From Caldalkalibacillus mannanilyticus JCM 10596 (GTDB lineage: Bacteria; Bacillota; Bacilli; Caldalkalibacillales; JCM-10596): DNA of 64,000 bases. The notes under the pieces were generated by a model. The model was not told where the DNA came from, searched no databases, and worked only from the letters and a program-made list of their open reading frames with translations. A program made the translations under genes and the position numbers. The DNA lies in the NCBI RefSeq assembly GCF_000615945.1, contig NZ_BAMO01000022.1:16369-80368 (forward strand). Reading direction: 5' to 3'. Shown piece by piece: positions 32,701 through 45,200 of this stretch. The stretch's first letter is position 1, and every line of letters begins with the position of its first letter.

Positions 32701-35700
32701 CCCCTCAATCTGAAATAGAAGTCATCCTAGCAAATATTTGGAAAGAAGTGCTGGGTGTCGAACAATTAAGTGTAGAGGATCACTTTTTTGAGCTGGGCGG
32801 TGATTCAATCAAAGCTCTGCAAATCCTGTCTCGTTTGCAAAAATATGATTTGAAGCTTGACTTAAAGGATTTATTTACTCATTCAACTATTCGTCAGCTC
32901 AGTCCTTTTGTCAGAAAGAAAAAGGAACCTAGTGGAGCGAAGCGTCAGCAAGAATGGATCACTGGACGGGTTCAACTCACGCCTATCCAGCATTGGTTTT
33001 TTGAACAGGAATTCACCGATGCCCATCATTGGAATCAAGGAGTGATGCTCCAGAGCCGAGAAGTCTTGCATGAAGCCCATCTGCATAAGGTCTTTACCAA
33101 GCTCCTTGCCCATCATGATGCCCTGCGGATGACCTATTCAGAAGAAGGGGAGATCCACCAGTTTAATCAAGGCTTGAACCATATAGGCTACACCTTGGAA
33201 GTTGTGGATTGTCGTCAAGAGTTTCCTTCACAGGAAGAGTCTGAGGAACAAGAGAGAATGTATCTTGAACAAGAAGCGACTCGTCTGCAAGAGAGTATCA
33301 ACCTACAGAAGGGACCCTTAGTGCGTGTGGGACTGTTCCGTACTCTAGAAGCGGATTATCTGCTGGTGGCTGTTCATCATCTCGTCGTAGATGCGGTATC
33401 GTGGCGAATTCTACTGGAGGACTTGAATCAAGCCTATCTGCAAGCCAAGCAGGGAGAGGAGATTCTCTTTCAGGATAAAACCACTTCCTACAAAGAATGG
33501 GCAGAAAAGCTGGTCCACTATGCCAACAGCCCAGCCACGCTAAGGTATCTGCCCTACTGGAAGCAGGTCGAAAGCAGTAGCGTCGTTTCTTTACCTAAAG
33601 CGTCAACGGTGGAGAACCTACAAATGCAGGACAGCGAACGATACGAGCTGGAATGGAGCCAAGAAGAAACCGAGCAGCTGCTTCGTGCGGTTCACCAAGC
33701 CTACCGCACCCAGACACAGGATGTCCTTCTGAGTGCATTGGTCCTAACCCTATATGAGTGGACGAAACAGCCTCATGTGGCAGTACAGCTTGAGGGACAT
33801 GGACGAGAAGCCCTGTTTGAAGATGTAGACTTATACCGTACCGTAGGCTGGTTTACGACGCAATACCCTGTCGTCTTCAATCTGCCAATCACGGATCAGG
33901 CTGAAGAAAAAGCTCAAGAAGCAACAACCCCAAGAGAGGTTAATCTAGAGGTTCATCTTGGAGAGCTACTAAAATCGGTCAAGGAACGGTTAAGACAGAT
34001 TCCTGAGAAAGGAATTCACTATGGCCTTTTACGTTATCTGACGGAAGAGAAGCATAAGGCAGGTGTATCCTTCGAGTTAGAACCAGAAATCAACTTTAAT
34101 TATCTGGGAGAATTCAGTGAATCAGCAACGTCACAGACAGGTGAACAAGCAGATGCAGGGGCTATCTTAGAGATGTCCAGCCTCCCAACGGGAGCCCAAG
34201 TCAGCCCTAGAGCTGAACGGACTCATGTTCTTGATATCAATGCCCTAGTGATGCACGGTAAGCTGCACATGATGTGGAATGTTCACCCACAGGAAATCGA
34301 TCGTCAGACAATGGACTGGTTACTCCAGACCTATCGAACCAATCTGCAACTGCTGATGAGTCATTGCTTGTCCAAGCAAGAAACAGAACGGACTCCTTCT
34401 GATGTAGGGTGTACGGAGGTGTCACTAAGTGAATGGAAGGAAATCCAACAACAGCTTCCTGACTCCAAGATCGAGAAGCTGTATGCTCTCTCACCTATGC
34501 AGGAGGGGATGTTCTTTCATTACCTGTATGACCGCCAAACCACGATGTATATAGAACAAACGGTTCTTACTCTTGAGGGAGAGCTGAACCTTGAGTATTT
34601 TAGACAGAGCCTGCAACACTTGAGTCAACGTCATGATGTTTGTCGCACCGCGTTTCTTTATGAAGGACTAACCAAGCCGATGCAGGCGGTTCTTGCCGAT
34701 CGGGAGATAGCTTTTCATTATGAAGAAATGAAGGAGCTCTCCCAGCAGAAAGTGACAGAATACGTGGAAGCCTATCGTCAGCAGGAGCAAGTCAGAGGCT
34801 TTGATCTGCTTCATGACCCGCTGATTCGGGTGACTGTTTTAGCCGAGAGCACAGAGCGCTATCATGTGCTTTGGACCTTCCATCATATTCTTATGGATGG
34901 CTGGTGTATGGGTATTATTTTGCAAGAGCTAATTGAAAGCTACCAAGCACTCATGAATAAGACGATTGCCCAGTTAGAGCCTGTCACTCCTTACCATAAC
35001 TATATCGATTTTCTTCAGCACTATAACGCTGAAGAGGCGGCTCATTATTGGCAGGAGTTCTTAGAAGATTATACTGAACTTGCCACATTACCTAAAAACC
35101 TAGTGACCAAGAGCGCTGAAACGAGTAGCCAAGAAGAGCTGATTTTCACAATAGATTCAGAGCTAACTAGCCAATTGGCAAGATTAGCTCGAAGCAAACA
35201 TGTAACGCTTAATACGGTCATTCAAACCATTTGGGGGATCGTCTTACAACGATATAATCTATCGAATGATGTTGTGTTTGGCGCTGTCGTATCAGGCAGA
35301 CCTCATGAACTGGCAGGCGTTGAAAAAATGGTAGGATTATTCATTAATACCATTCCTGTACGAGTGCGTAGCAGCTTAATCAATCTTTTGAAGACCTGCT
35401 TCAGCAAGTCCAAGAGCAGGCAATTGAATCAAAGCCGTTTCATTATTATCCTTTATACGAAATTCAGGCACAAAAAGAACAGCGACAAAATCTAATAGAT
35501 CATATTCTGGTATTTGAAAATTACCCAGTGAATAATGAACAACTAGAGAAACTGTGCGGAGAAGAAGTAGGATTTACTCTAGCATTACAACATGCCATTG
35601 AACAAACCAACTATGATTTTGAAATGGTCGTCGTCCCGAATAAAGAGCTGACGATTAATTTTAGATATAATGCTCAGGTTTATGACAAGAGTATGATGTT

Positions 35701-38700
35701 AGAATTAGAGCAAAATATGAAACAAGTGATTCTCGAGGTTTCTAAGAATACTAACATTAAAGTAGACCAGGTTAATCTGCTTAGTCCTCTTTCACAAGAT
35801 AAACTGTTGAACCAGTTTAACGCAACGGATGCTTTCTATCCATCAAGTCGAACCATTCACTCCTTTTTTGAAGAAGTAGCGGAGCGAGCGCCGGAGCAGG
35901 TTGCTGTGGTAGAGGGGCAAAATCAACTAACCTATCGTGAGCTGAATGAAAGAGCCAATCAATTGGCACACAAATTAAGAGAAAAAGGGGTAACAAGAAA
36001 TTCTATTGTGGGTCTTATGCTGGAACGCTCCATAGATATGATGATAGGAATTCTAGCGATCCTTAAAGCAGGTGGTGCTTATTTGCCACTTCAACCATCC
36101 TATCCAATCGATCGTCTGCGTTATATGGTCGAAAATAGTGAAGCTAAGCTAATACTCACAACTTATTCACTAGAAAGAAAATTCGAACTAGAAACAGAAT
36201 TAATGACCGTTGATCAAAAATTTGAGACAAAAAGAACCAATCCAGATCCTGTTAACGAACCAAATGATCTAGCCTATATCATCTATACCTCAGGAACGAC
36301 GGGAAATCCTAAGGGAGTCATGATTGAACATCGTTCGGTTATCAATCGACTGCATTGGATGCAAAAAGAGTATTCTTTGACCAAGGATGATGTGATCCTT
36401 CAAAAGACACCTTTTAGTTTTGACGTGTCTGTATGGGAGTTGCTGTGGTGGGCGATGTATGGAGCAAAAATGTGTATTCTTCCACCTAATGCGGAAAAAG
36501 ATCCGGCTGAAATCATTAAGGCAATTGATGATTATCAGGTAACAACGATTCATTTTGTACCTTCTATGTTTACGTTGTTTTTATCTGAGTTTGACATGAA
36601 TGGTTCGACTTTAAGTTGTCGTAGTTTACGCACTATTTTTACTAGTGGAGAAGCCTTAAATGTACATCAAGTGCAAAAATTTAAAGAATTATTCAACGAG
36701 CATCAAGTAGAGTTGGTGAACTTATACGGGCCAACGGAAGCGACCATTGATGTGACCTATTATGCCATTGATAAGCAGGAAGAGCATCGACTTATTCCAA
36801 TTGGTAAACCTATTGACAATACACAGATTTTAATTCTAGATAAGCACCGTCAATTACAGCCTATCGGGGTAGCTGGAGAGCTATGTATCGCAGGTGATGG
36901 CTTAGCAAGAGGGTATGTTAATCAGCCTGAACTGACTAATCATTCCTTTGTGGACCATCCTTTTATAGAAGGCAAAAAGATGTACAAGACAGGTGATTTA
37001 GCTAGATGGTTAGCAGATGGTCAAATAGAATATTTAGGTCGCTTGGATCACCAAATGAAAATAAGAGGATATAGAATCGAAGCGGCAGAAGTAGAGAACC
37101 GAATTCTAGAACATGCTTCTGTCAACGAATGTCTGGTTACAGACTATGAAGAGGGCAGTGGAACGAGGGTTTTAGTGGCATATATCGTAGTGGAACAGGA
37201 AGAAGAGGAGCTTATTCCAGAAATCAGAAGCTGGTTAACCACCGTTTTACCTGAATATATGATTCCTTCCTTCTTTGTTCTACTAGAAAAAATGCCTCTA
37301 TCACCAAATGGGAAAATAGATCGCCGAAGATTGCCGAGTCCGATCGTTCAGACACTAAACAGTGCTGATTATGCAGCACCGAGAAATAAAATAGAGCAAA
37401 AGATTCTTGAGATGTGGAAAAAAATAGTGAATACGGAGCAGATCGGAATACATGATGACTTCTTTTTACTCGGGGGTCATTCACTTAAAGCCACATCACT
37501 AGTATCTCAATTGAAGAAGGAGTTTAAAGTAGAATTTACGGTCAAGGATGTCTTTACTTATCCGACAATTGAGCAGATGGCAGCAAGGGTTGCACAAGCG
37601 AAGGAAATAGAACTTACTCGTATTCTTAAAGTGGAAGAGAGAAGCTATTACCCTGTATCATCTGCGCAGAAAAGATTGTATGTGTTGTCTAAATTTGAGG
37701 ATGCTAGTATCCAGTACAATATGCCTGGTGTCATGGTCTTAGAAGGAAAGATTGAAGTAGAAAAAGTGAAGGATGCTTTTCTGCAATTACTTCAGCGCCA
37801 TGAATCCTTGCGAACCTCGTTTGACACAGTAGATGGAAAGATTGTTCAGATGATTCACAAGGAAGTAAACATTCCTTTTCAGGTGATTGATCTTCAACAT
37901 AATAAAGAAACCATTGACTCATGCCTTCACTCCTTCGTTCAGCCTTTTGACTTGCATGCCGCACCCCTGTTTCGCGTAGCTGTGGCTAAGGAGGAAGAAG
38001 AGCTTCATTATCTCTTATTTGATATGCACCATACCATTTCAGATGGAGTTTCTATGGATTTGCTGGTGAAGGAATTTATGGAGCTTTATCAGGGAAGGGC
38101 ATTGGAGCCATTACCCATTCAGTATCGAGATTATGCTGTCTGGCAACAAGCTTTCTTAGAGAAAGAGGAATGTCAGCATCAAGAAAGCTATTGGCTGCAA
38201 TCATTATCAGGTGAGCTTCCCATTCTCGACCTGCCATTTGATTATTCTCGTCCAGCCTATCAGACAATGGAAGGTGATAATGTTCGACTTTCTTTGCCTG
38301 CTGCGTTAACAGAGAAGCTCAAAAGCTTTGCACGAGCACAAAACATGACCATGTATATGATCTGTTTAGCAGCATACAATATCCTGCTATCGAGATACAC
38401 CAACCAAGAAGATTTGATTATAGGATCTCCGATTTCCGGAAGAAGAGAAGCGGATGTACAATCGCTTATCGGTGTTTTTATTAATACCTTAGCCTTGCGT
38501 AACCAGCCGAAAAAAACACTGAGTATTATCGATTTCCTGCAAGAGGTAACGGAGAACACGCTACAATCACATGAGCATCAAGAGTATCCTTTCGAGCGCT
38601 TAATCGAAAAATTAAAAATCAGCCGTTATATTAGCAGACATCCGCTTATTGATACGATGTTTGATTATCAATATGCAGATGGTACAACCCTTCGTTTGTC

Positions 38701-41700
38701 TGGACTAGATATTCGACCTTATGAGTATAAAACAAAGGTGGCAAAGTTTGATCTCAGTCTTGATTTATACGAATCAGATCAGACCATTCAATGCGAATTT
38801 GAATATGCTACTCAGCTCTTCCGTCATGAGACGATCGAAAGAATGGCTCAGCACTATGTTCGAATAGTAGAGGAAATGGTAGAGAATCCTACTCAACTAA
38901 TAGGTGAGATAGAGATAGTAACAGAAGCTGAAAAAAGGCAAATGGTAGTAGAGTATAATTCAGCTCGTCTGCCACTACACGAAACATCTTCAAAAGCATT
39001 TCATCTCTGGATTGAAGAGCAAGCTGAACGAAATCCAGACGGAGTGGCTGTGCGTGTTGAACAGGAATGGATAACGTATAGTGCGCTGAATAAAAGAGCG
39101 AATCAATTAGCGCGTATCCTACGTCAGCATGATGTTCGACCAAATCATATTGTAGCTGTATTAGCTGAGCGTTCTATCGAGATGGTGATCGGAGTACTTG
39201 CCGTACTTAAAGCAGGCGGAGCCTATTTACCTATTGATCCTAGTTATCCAGAGCAACGTATTCAGCACATGATAGATGATAGTCAGGTTTCGATTTTGTT
39301 AACACACCGCCAGCTAGAGAAAAGAATCGTATTTAAAGGAACAATTCTACAAATGGTTCACCCTACTGTGGATCAGGAAGCTACTCACAATCTGACAAGT
39401 GTAAACTCGCTGGATGATCTAGCCTATGTCATCTACACCTCTGGGACCACTGGAAAGCCAAAAGGGGTGATGATTGAGCATCGAAATCTTGTCAATATTG
39501 CGTTGGCTTGGAGAACAGAATACAACTTAGGCACAATGAAGGTCAAACTATTGCAAGTGGCAAGCTTTTCTTTTGATGTATTTACAGGGGACCTAGCTAG
39601 AACACTTTTCAATGGTGGAGAACTGGTTATCTGTCCAGAGCAAAATCGGATGGAGCCTAGTAAACTTTATCAAATTCTGAAGGATGATCAGGTTACGATA
39701 TTTGAATCGACACCTGCGTTAATTATTCCATTAATGAAATACGTGTATCAGAATCAGTTGCCGACTGAGCTAAAAATAGTGATCCTTGGCTCCGATCAAT
39801 GTTCCTTAAGTGATTATCGGGAGCTGGTCCACCGTTTTGGTAAACAAATGAGAATTCTGAACAGCTATGGGGTCACCGAGGCTTGTATCGATTCTAGCTA
39901 TTATGAAGCTAGCTATGAAGAACTTAGAAGATTGCGAACAGTCCCCATCGGGAAGCCGTTGCAAAATGTTGCTTTTTATGTCCTCAATTCTGCTCAGAAG
40001 CTTCAACCGGTTGGCGTACCGGGAGAGTTATATATCGGTGGAGCTGGTGTAGCGCGAGGGTACTTTCAACGTCAGGAGCTTACTGAGGAGAGGTTTGTTT
40101 CTAGTCCTTTTGTTCAAGGAGAACGTTTATATAAAACAGGGGATATGGTGCGTTGGCTAGCAGATGGTAACTTAGAATTTATAGGGCGAGAAGATGCTCA
40201 GGTGAACATTCGAGGATATCGAGTGGAGTTAGCCGAAATTGAATACCACTTAGCGCAATATATAGGGATTGAAGAAGTAGTCGTCCTATTAAAGGAAAAC
40301 AAACATAAATCCATGAGTCTATGTACCTATTACACGGCAAACTATGAAATAGAAGGGTCAAAGGTCAGAGGCTTTTTAAGCAAATCTCTGCCAGAGTACA
40401 TGATTCCAAACCACTATATCCATTTGGAGCAAATACCGTTAACAGTCAATGGAAAAGTAGATCGTTCTCGTCTTCCAGAGCCGGCAGAAAGCAGAAAGCG
40501 TCAAGAAGACTTTAAACAACCAAGAACGGAAATGGAGAAGATATTGGCGCAGGTCTGGCAAGCAGTCCTATTGATCGACCATGAAATTGGCCTTACGGAT
40601 CACTTCTTTGATTTAGGAGGAGATTCGATCAAAGCGATTGAGATTGTTGCGAGGCTGAATACTCACAAGCTGAAGTTAGAGGTAGTGGATCTCTTTCAGC
40701 ATCCGATCTTAGAAGAAGTGGCATCCTATGTCACGAAAAATGATCTGGAAGTGGATCAAGGAGCCGTGACGGGAGAAACGGCACTTACTCCTATTCAGCA
40801 CTGGTTTTTTGAAGAGGAATTCTATGAAGCTCATCATTGGAATCAATCTATTATGCTTTATCGTGCAGAGGGCTTTGATGAAAGACTGCTTCAGAAGGTT
40901 TTTGACAAACTGCTAGCGCATCATGATGCGCTGAGAGCAGTCTTTAGAAAAGAAAACGGACAATGGCATCAAGTCGTAAGGGGGATAGAGGAAACAAACC
41001 TCCAAATTACGGTCAACAGATTAGATTCTGATACCCTTGAGATGAATCAACATGATCTCCAGTCAAAAATAGAAGAGGAAGCGACACGTATCCAAAGCTC
41101 AATGGTACTGGATCAAGGACCATTACTCAAGGTAGGCTTATTCCGAACTCCTGCGGGCGATCATTTGCTGATGACCGTTCATCATTTAGTCATGGACGGC
41201 ATCTCTTGGAGGATTCTACTAGAGGATTTTTCAAGCGCGTATCAACAAGAATTGCAAGGCTTAGACGTACAGCTTCCTCCTAAGACTCATTCCTATCAGT
41301 ATTGGGCAGAGCAATTACGTGTCTATTCAGCTAGCAGAGCGGTGCAAAGAGAATGGGAATATTGGCAAAAGGTAGATCAGACGCCTATTGCTCCGCTACC
41401 GAAGGACTTTAGTGTGACACACCGTTTGGTTGGTAATAAAGCCAGTCTATCCTATCAATTTACGGTAGAAGAAACAGAACAATTGTTAAAACAAGTGAAC
41501 AAGGCGTATCAGACAGAGATTAATGATATTCTGTTAACGACCCTTGGATTGGCGGTAAGTGAGTGGTCCTCTGATTCTCAGGTTGTTATTCAACTCGAAG
41601 GACATGGAAGGGAAAAGATATCTAAGCAGCTGGATATTAGTCGCACGATAGGCTGGTTCACTTCAGAATATCCTGTCGTATTGGACATGAGCCATAAAAT

Positions 41701-42214
41701 CGATCTGGGTTATCAGATTAAAACTATTAAAGAACAATTGCGCCGAGTTCCAAATAAAGGGGTTGGCTATGGAGTATTGAAGTATCTGGCGATGGAAGAT
41801 ACTTCAAAACGAGAGTTAAGTAGCAAGCCTTCTATAAGCTTTAATTATTTCGGACAATTTGATCGTGAATCGGAGTATGATCTATTTCAAATCTCTGACA
41901 TGCCTGCTGGAGAAATGATTAGTGCTAAAAATGAACAACCCTATGCTCTAGAAATCAATGCCATGATTACAGAGAAGCAGTTAACGGTTATGGTCGATTA
42001 TGATCAACATGAATTCCTTGAAGAAACGATCCAAAGCTTTATTGATCTATTTAGCTCACATATGACGCAGCTAATGACTCACTGTTTAGAAAAAGATCAA
42101 ACAGAGCTGACGCCAGCCGATGTAGGTAATCATCAGCTTTCTATTAAGGATCTAGATAAAATTCAGCAGAAGCTAAAACAAAAACTAACTCTTTCTTTTA
42201 AAAATAAAAGATGA
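29742..42214 (+). CDS. NRPS3: C-A5(Asn)-T-E-C-A6(Ser)-T-C-A7(Orn)-T-E (one frameshift)
   Basis: Modules 5-7, about 4,157 residues, the largest gene here. ATG 29742 follows AAAGAGGGTG. Order: DCL C (29760-31050), A5 (31120-32650), T, E (32960-34360), C6 of DCL type (34460-35800), A6 (35860-37330), T with GGHSL, C7 of LCL type (YYPVSSAQKR, 37640-38930), A7 (38990-40470), T, E (40780-42120). Codes: A5 DLTKIGEVGK (Asn; reference DLTKLGEVGK), A6 DVWHFSLIDK (Ser; reference DVWHFSLVDK), A7 DVGEIGSIDK (Orn, exact match to the gramicidin S/tyrocidine code). So D-Asn, L-Ser and D-Orn are added. The frame breaks near 35380: TTAATC should be TTAAATC, which joins SSLNQSFEDLLQQVQEQA. It ends in a docking tail LSIKDLDKIQQKLKQKL. 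E5 carries [10 protein letters not shown]. Confidence 0.9.
32976..34918 (+). repeat. E-C cassette, direct repeat copy 2
   Basis: Partner of 23647-25588 at an offset of about 9.33 kb. It covers E of module 5 and the first half of C of module 6. It keeps the open frame, so it shows which base is missing in copy 1. After it the C domains diverge at once (here GIILQELIESYQ, there [12 protein letters not shown]). Confidence 0.9.
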
Positions 42215-42254
42215 GGAGTACTCGTAAAAAGAAGAGAAAGGGGAAGGTTTATCT

Positions 42255-45200
42255 ATGGAAGAAACATTGCAGATAGAGTCTATTCAACCACTATCACCTA
42301 TGCAAGAGGGCATGCTCTTTCATTATCTGATGGACCCTGCATCAGCAGCTTATTTCGAGCAAACCTTATTGACGATTACCGGTCACATAGATATGGATAC
42401 CCTGGCAAAAAGCTTTCAAGAGCTTTTTGCCAGATATGATATCTTTCGAACCGTTTTTATGTATGAAGAAATGGAACAACCTTATCAAATCGTACTTCAA
42501 GAACGAGAAGCAAGTGTTTACTATGAAAACATTACACATCTAAACGAGGAGGAGCGGAATCTCTATATACGACAATTTCAGTTAAGAGATCGAGAGCAGG
42601 GTTTTGATCTTACCCAAGATGTCCTCATGCGCTTAAGTGTGATTCAGGTGGAACCCAAGGTCTATAAAATGATTTGGAGCCATCATCATATTTTAATGGA
42701 TGCTGGTGTCTAGGAATCATTATGGATGATTTCTTTCAAATCTATGAAAAAGTACAGCATAACGAAGCTATTCACCTGCCATTTGTAAGACCTTATCACG
42801 ATTATATTCAATGGTTACAGACGCAAGATCCTGAGGAAGCAGAAGAATACTGGTCTTCCTATCTTGAAGGATATACTCATCCTGCTACTGGCTTCCCATT
42901 AAAGCAAAGAGAACCTTCTACAGCGTATGTTCGAGCAGAAGCTACTTTTCAGTTAGATCAACAAACGACAGATAAGTTTGTGCAGTTGACGAGGCAATAT
43001 GAGATCACAGCCAACTCAGCCATCCAAGCTCTTTGGGGACTGCTGTTACAAAGCTATTATCAAATAGAGGACATCGTTTTTGGTGCCGTTGTGTCGGGAA
43101 GACCAACAGAAATAGAAGGCATTGAGAAAATGGTGGGCTTATTTATCAATACATTACCTGTTCGGGTGAGCGACAATGGACAACAAACGTTGGTAGAAAT
43201 CATGCGAAATGTCCAAAAATCGGCTCTTGACTCTGAGAAATATCAATATACCTCCTTGGCTCAATTACAAGCAAAGTGTGGAATCAGCCAAAAGATGATC
43301 GATCATATTTTAGTTTTTCAGAATTACCCTGTGAAACAGCAAATTCAAAAAGCAAATGATGAGCAAAATGTGGATTTTATTGTCCAGGATATCGAAGAAT
43401 TTGAACAAACCAATTATGATCTAAATCTGATTATTGCGTTACATGAACAGCTAGAATTGACTTTCAGCTATAATGAGGCTGTTTTTTCTGCCTCAGCTAT
43501 ACAACAACTAGGAGAACAATGGCTCTATTTCATTCAGCAATTTGTTCATAATCCTCATCAATTTCCACATCAGTTGGAGCTGATTACTGAACAAGCAAGC
43601 AGAATGATCGATTCATTTAATGATACGTCTTTCCCTTATCCTAAGGAGAAAACAATAGCACAATTATTTGAAGAACAGGCTAGAAAGACTCCTGAGAAAG
43701 TTGCTGTGGTCGATGGAGAACAAGAGATAACCTATAACGAACTAAATAAGCAAGCAGACCAACTGGCGCAGCAACTTAAACAGCTCGGTGTTCGCTCTCA
43801 GGAAATCGTTGGTTTGCTTATGGATCGTTCGATTCATTGTGTGATAGGGATACTAGGGATCTTAAAAGCTGGCGGGGCTTATTTGCCCATTGACCCATCT
43901 TATCCCTTAGAAAGAATCAATGATATGCTAGGGGACAGCCAAACAACCTATGTTGTAGCTAAATCGAAGTATCAAGATCGATACCCTTCATCATTTCATA
44001 CAGATCATCATTTCTCTTGTCCTGCATCTAGTGATATTGATTCAGATTATGTGTTGCTCAGCAAAAAGGAAGAAGCTTCAACAACCACGCTAACAAATGA
44101 TCAGAGTCTGCTATATAAGGAAAAGGATGAATGTCACAGCCCGTTAGCCTACGTGATTTATACGTCCGGTTCAACAGGAAAACCTAAAGGAGTCCTTATT
44201 GAACAGAAAGGACTTGTTAATTATATTACCTGGCGTAACCAGCAGTATCACTTGAATGAAGAGGATACCTTGTTACAGCTCATTTCTATTTCCTTTGATG
44301 GTTTTGGAGCGAATCTATACTCTAGTTTGCTGGCGGGGGCTAAGCTCGTCTTGATCCATGAAGAAACCTCCTATCAGGTGAAACAGGTGATCGATGTGAT
44401 TCGCCAGCACAAAGTGAGCCATATGAGCTTGGTTCCTTCTGTCTATCACATGATTGTCCAGCATGCCTCGGCAGCCGATTTGGAATCCTTACGCTCTGTG
44501 GTCATTGCCGGAGAAAAAGCTAGTCGGGAATGTGTTCGCCAGAGTCAAAGAAAATGTCCTCATATTCAATTGATCAATGAATATGGCCCAACAGAAAACA
44601 CGATTGCTACAACCTACCATATGAACATGGAACCTTCTGCAACTTCTATTATTGGGCGTCCAATAGGGAATCAGGAAGTCTTGCTTCTAGATCGTCATGA
44701 GAGAGTACTGCCGATTGGAGTTACTGGAGAATTATGTGTGTCAGGTGAGGGATTGGCAAAAGGATATCTCCGTCGCTCAGAATTAACGAAAGATCGGTTT
44801 GTTGTTCACCCTAAGTACCCTGATAAGAAAATCTATAAAACAGGAGATTTAGCGAAGTGGTTACCAAATGGAACCATTGAGTATGTGGGCAGAATGGACG
44901 ATCAGGTCAAAATAAGAGGTCTTCGGATTGAACTTGGAGAAGTCGAAAATAAGCTAGCGACCCATGAGCTTATTCAACAGTCGGTGGTTACAGTAATTGA
45001 AGAGCACAATGGGAACGATTCTTTGTGTGCTTATTACCAATCCACGGCTACACTGCAAGCGAATGAATTGCGGACCTACCTTCTGCAATTTTTGCCTGAG
45101 TATATGCTTCCAGCGTATTTCGTGCAAATAGAGCAAATTCCACTCACTCTCAATGGGAAGGTGGATCGGCAAGCCCTCCCTCAGCCAAAACAGGGAGAAA

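Noticed and set aside
35495..35528. Gene boundary between two NRPS proteins at 35.5 kb
   Set aside because: It falls in the middle of a C domain, and one added A restores the frame; it is not a real end.
32883..39143. Many 60-100 codon antisense frames inside the NRPS genes
   Set aside because: They mirror conserved NRPS motifs on the opposite strand, lack ribosome sites and look like no known protein.
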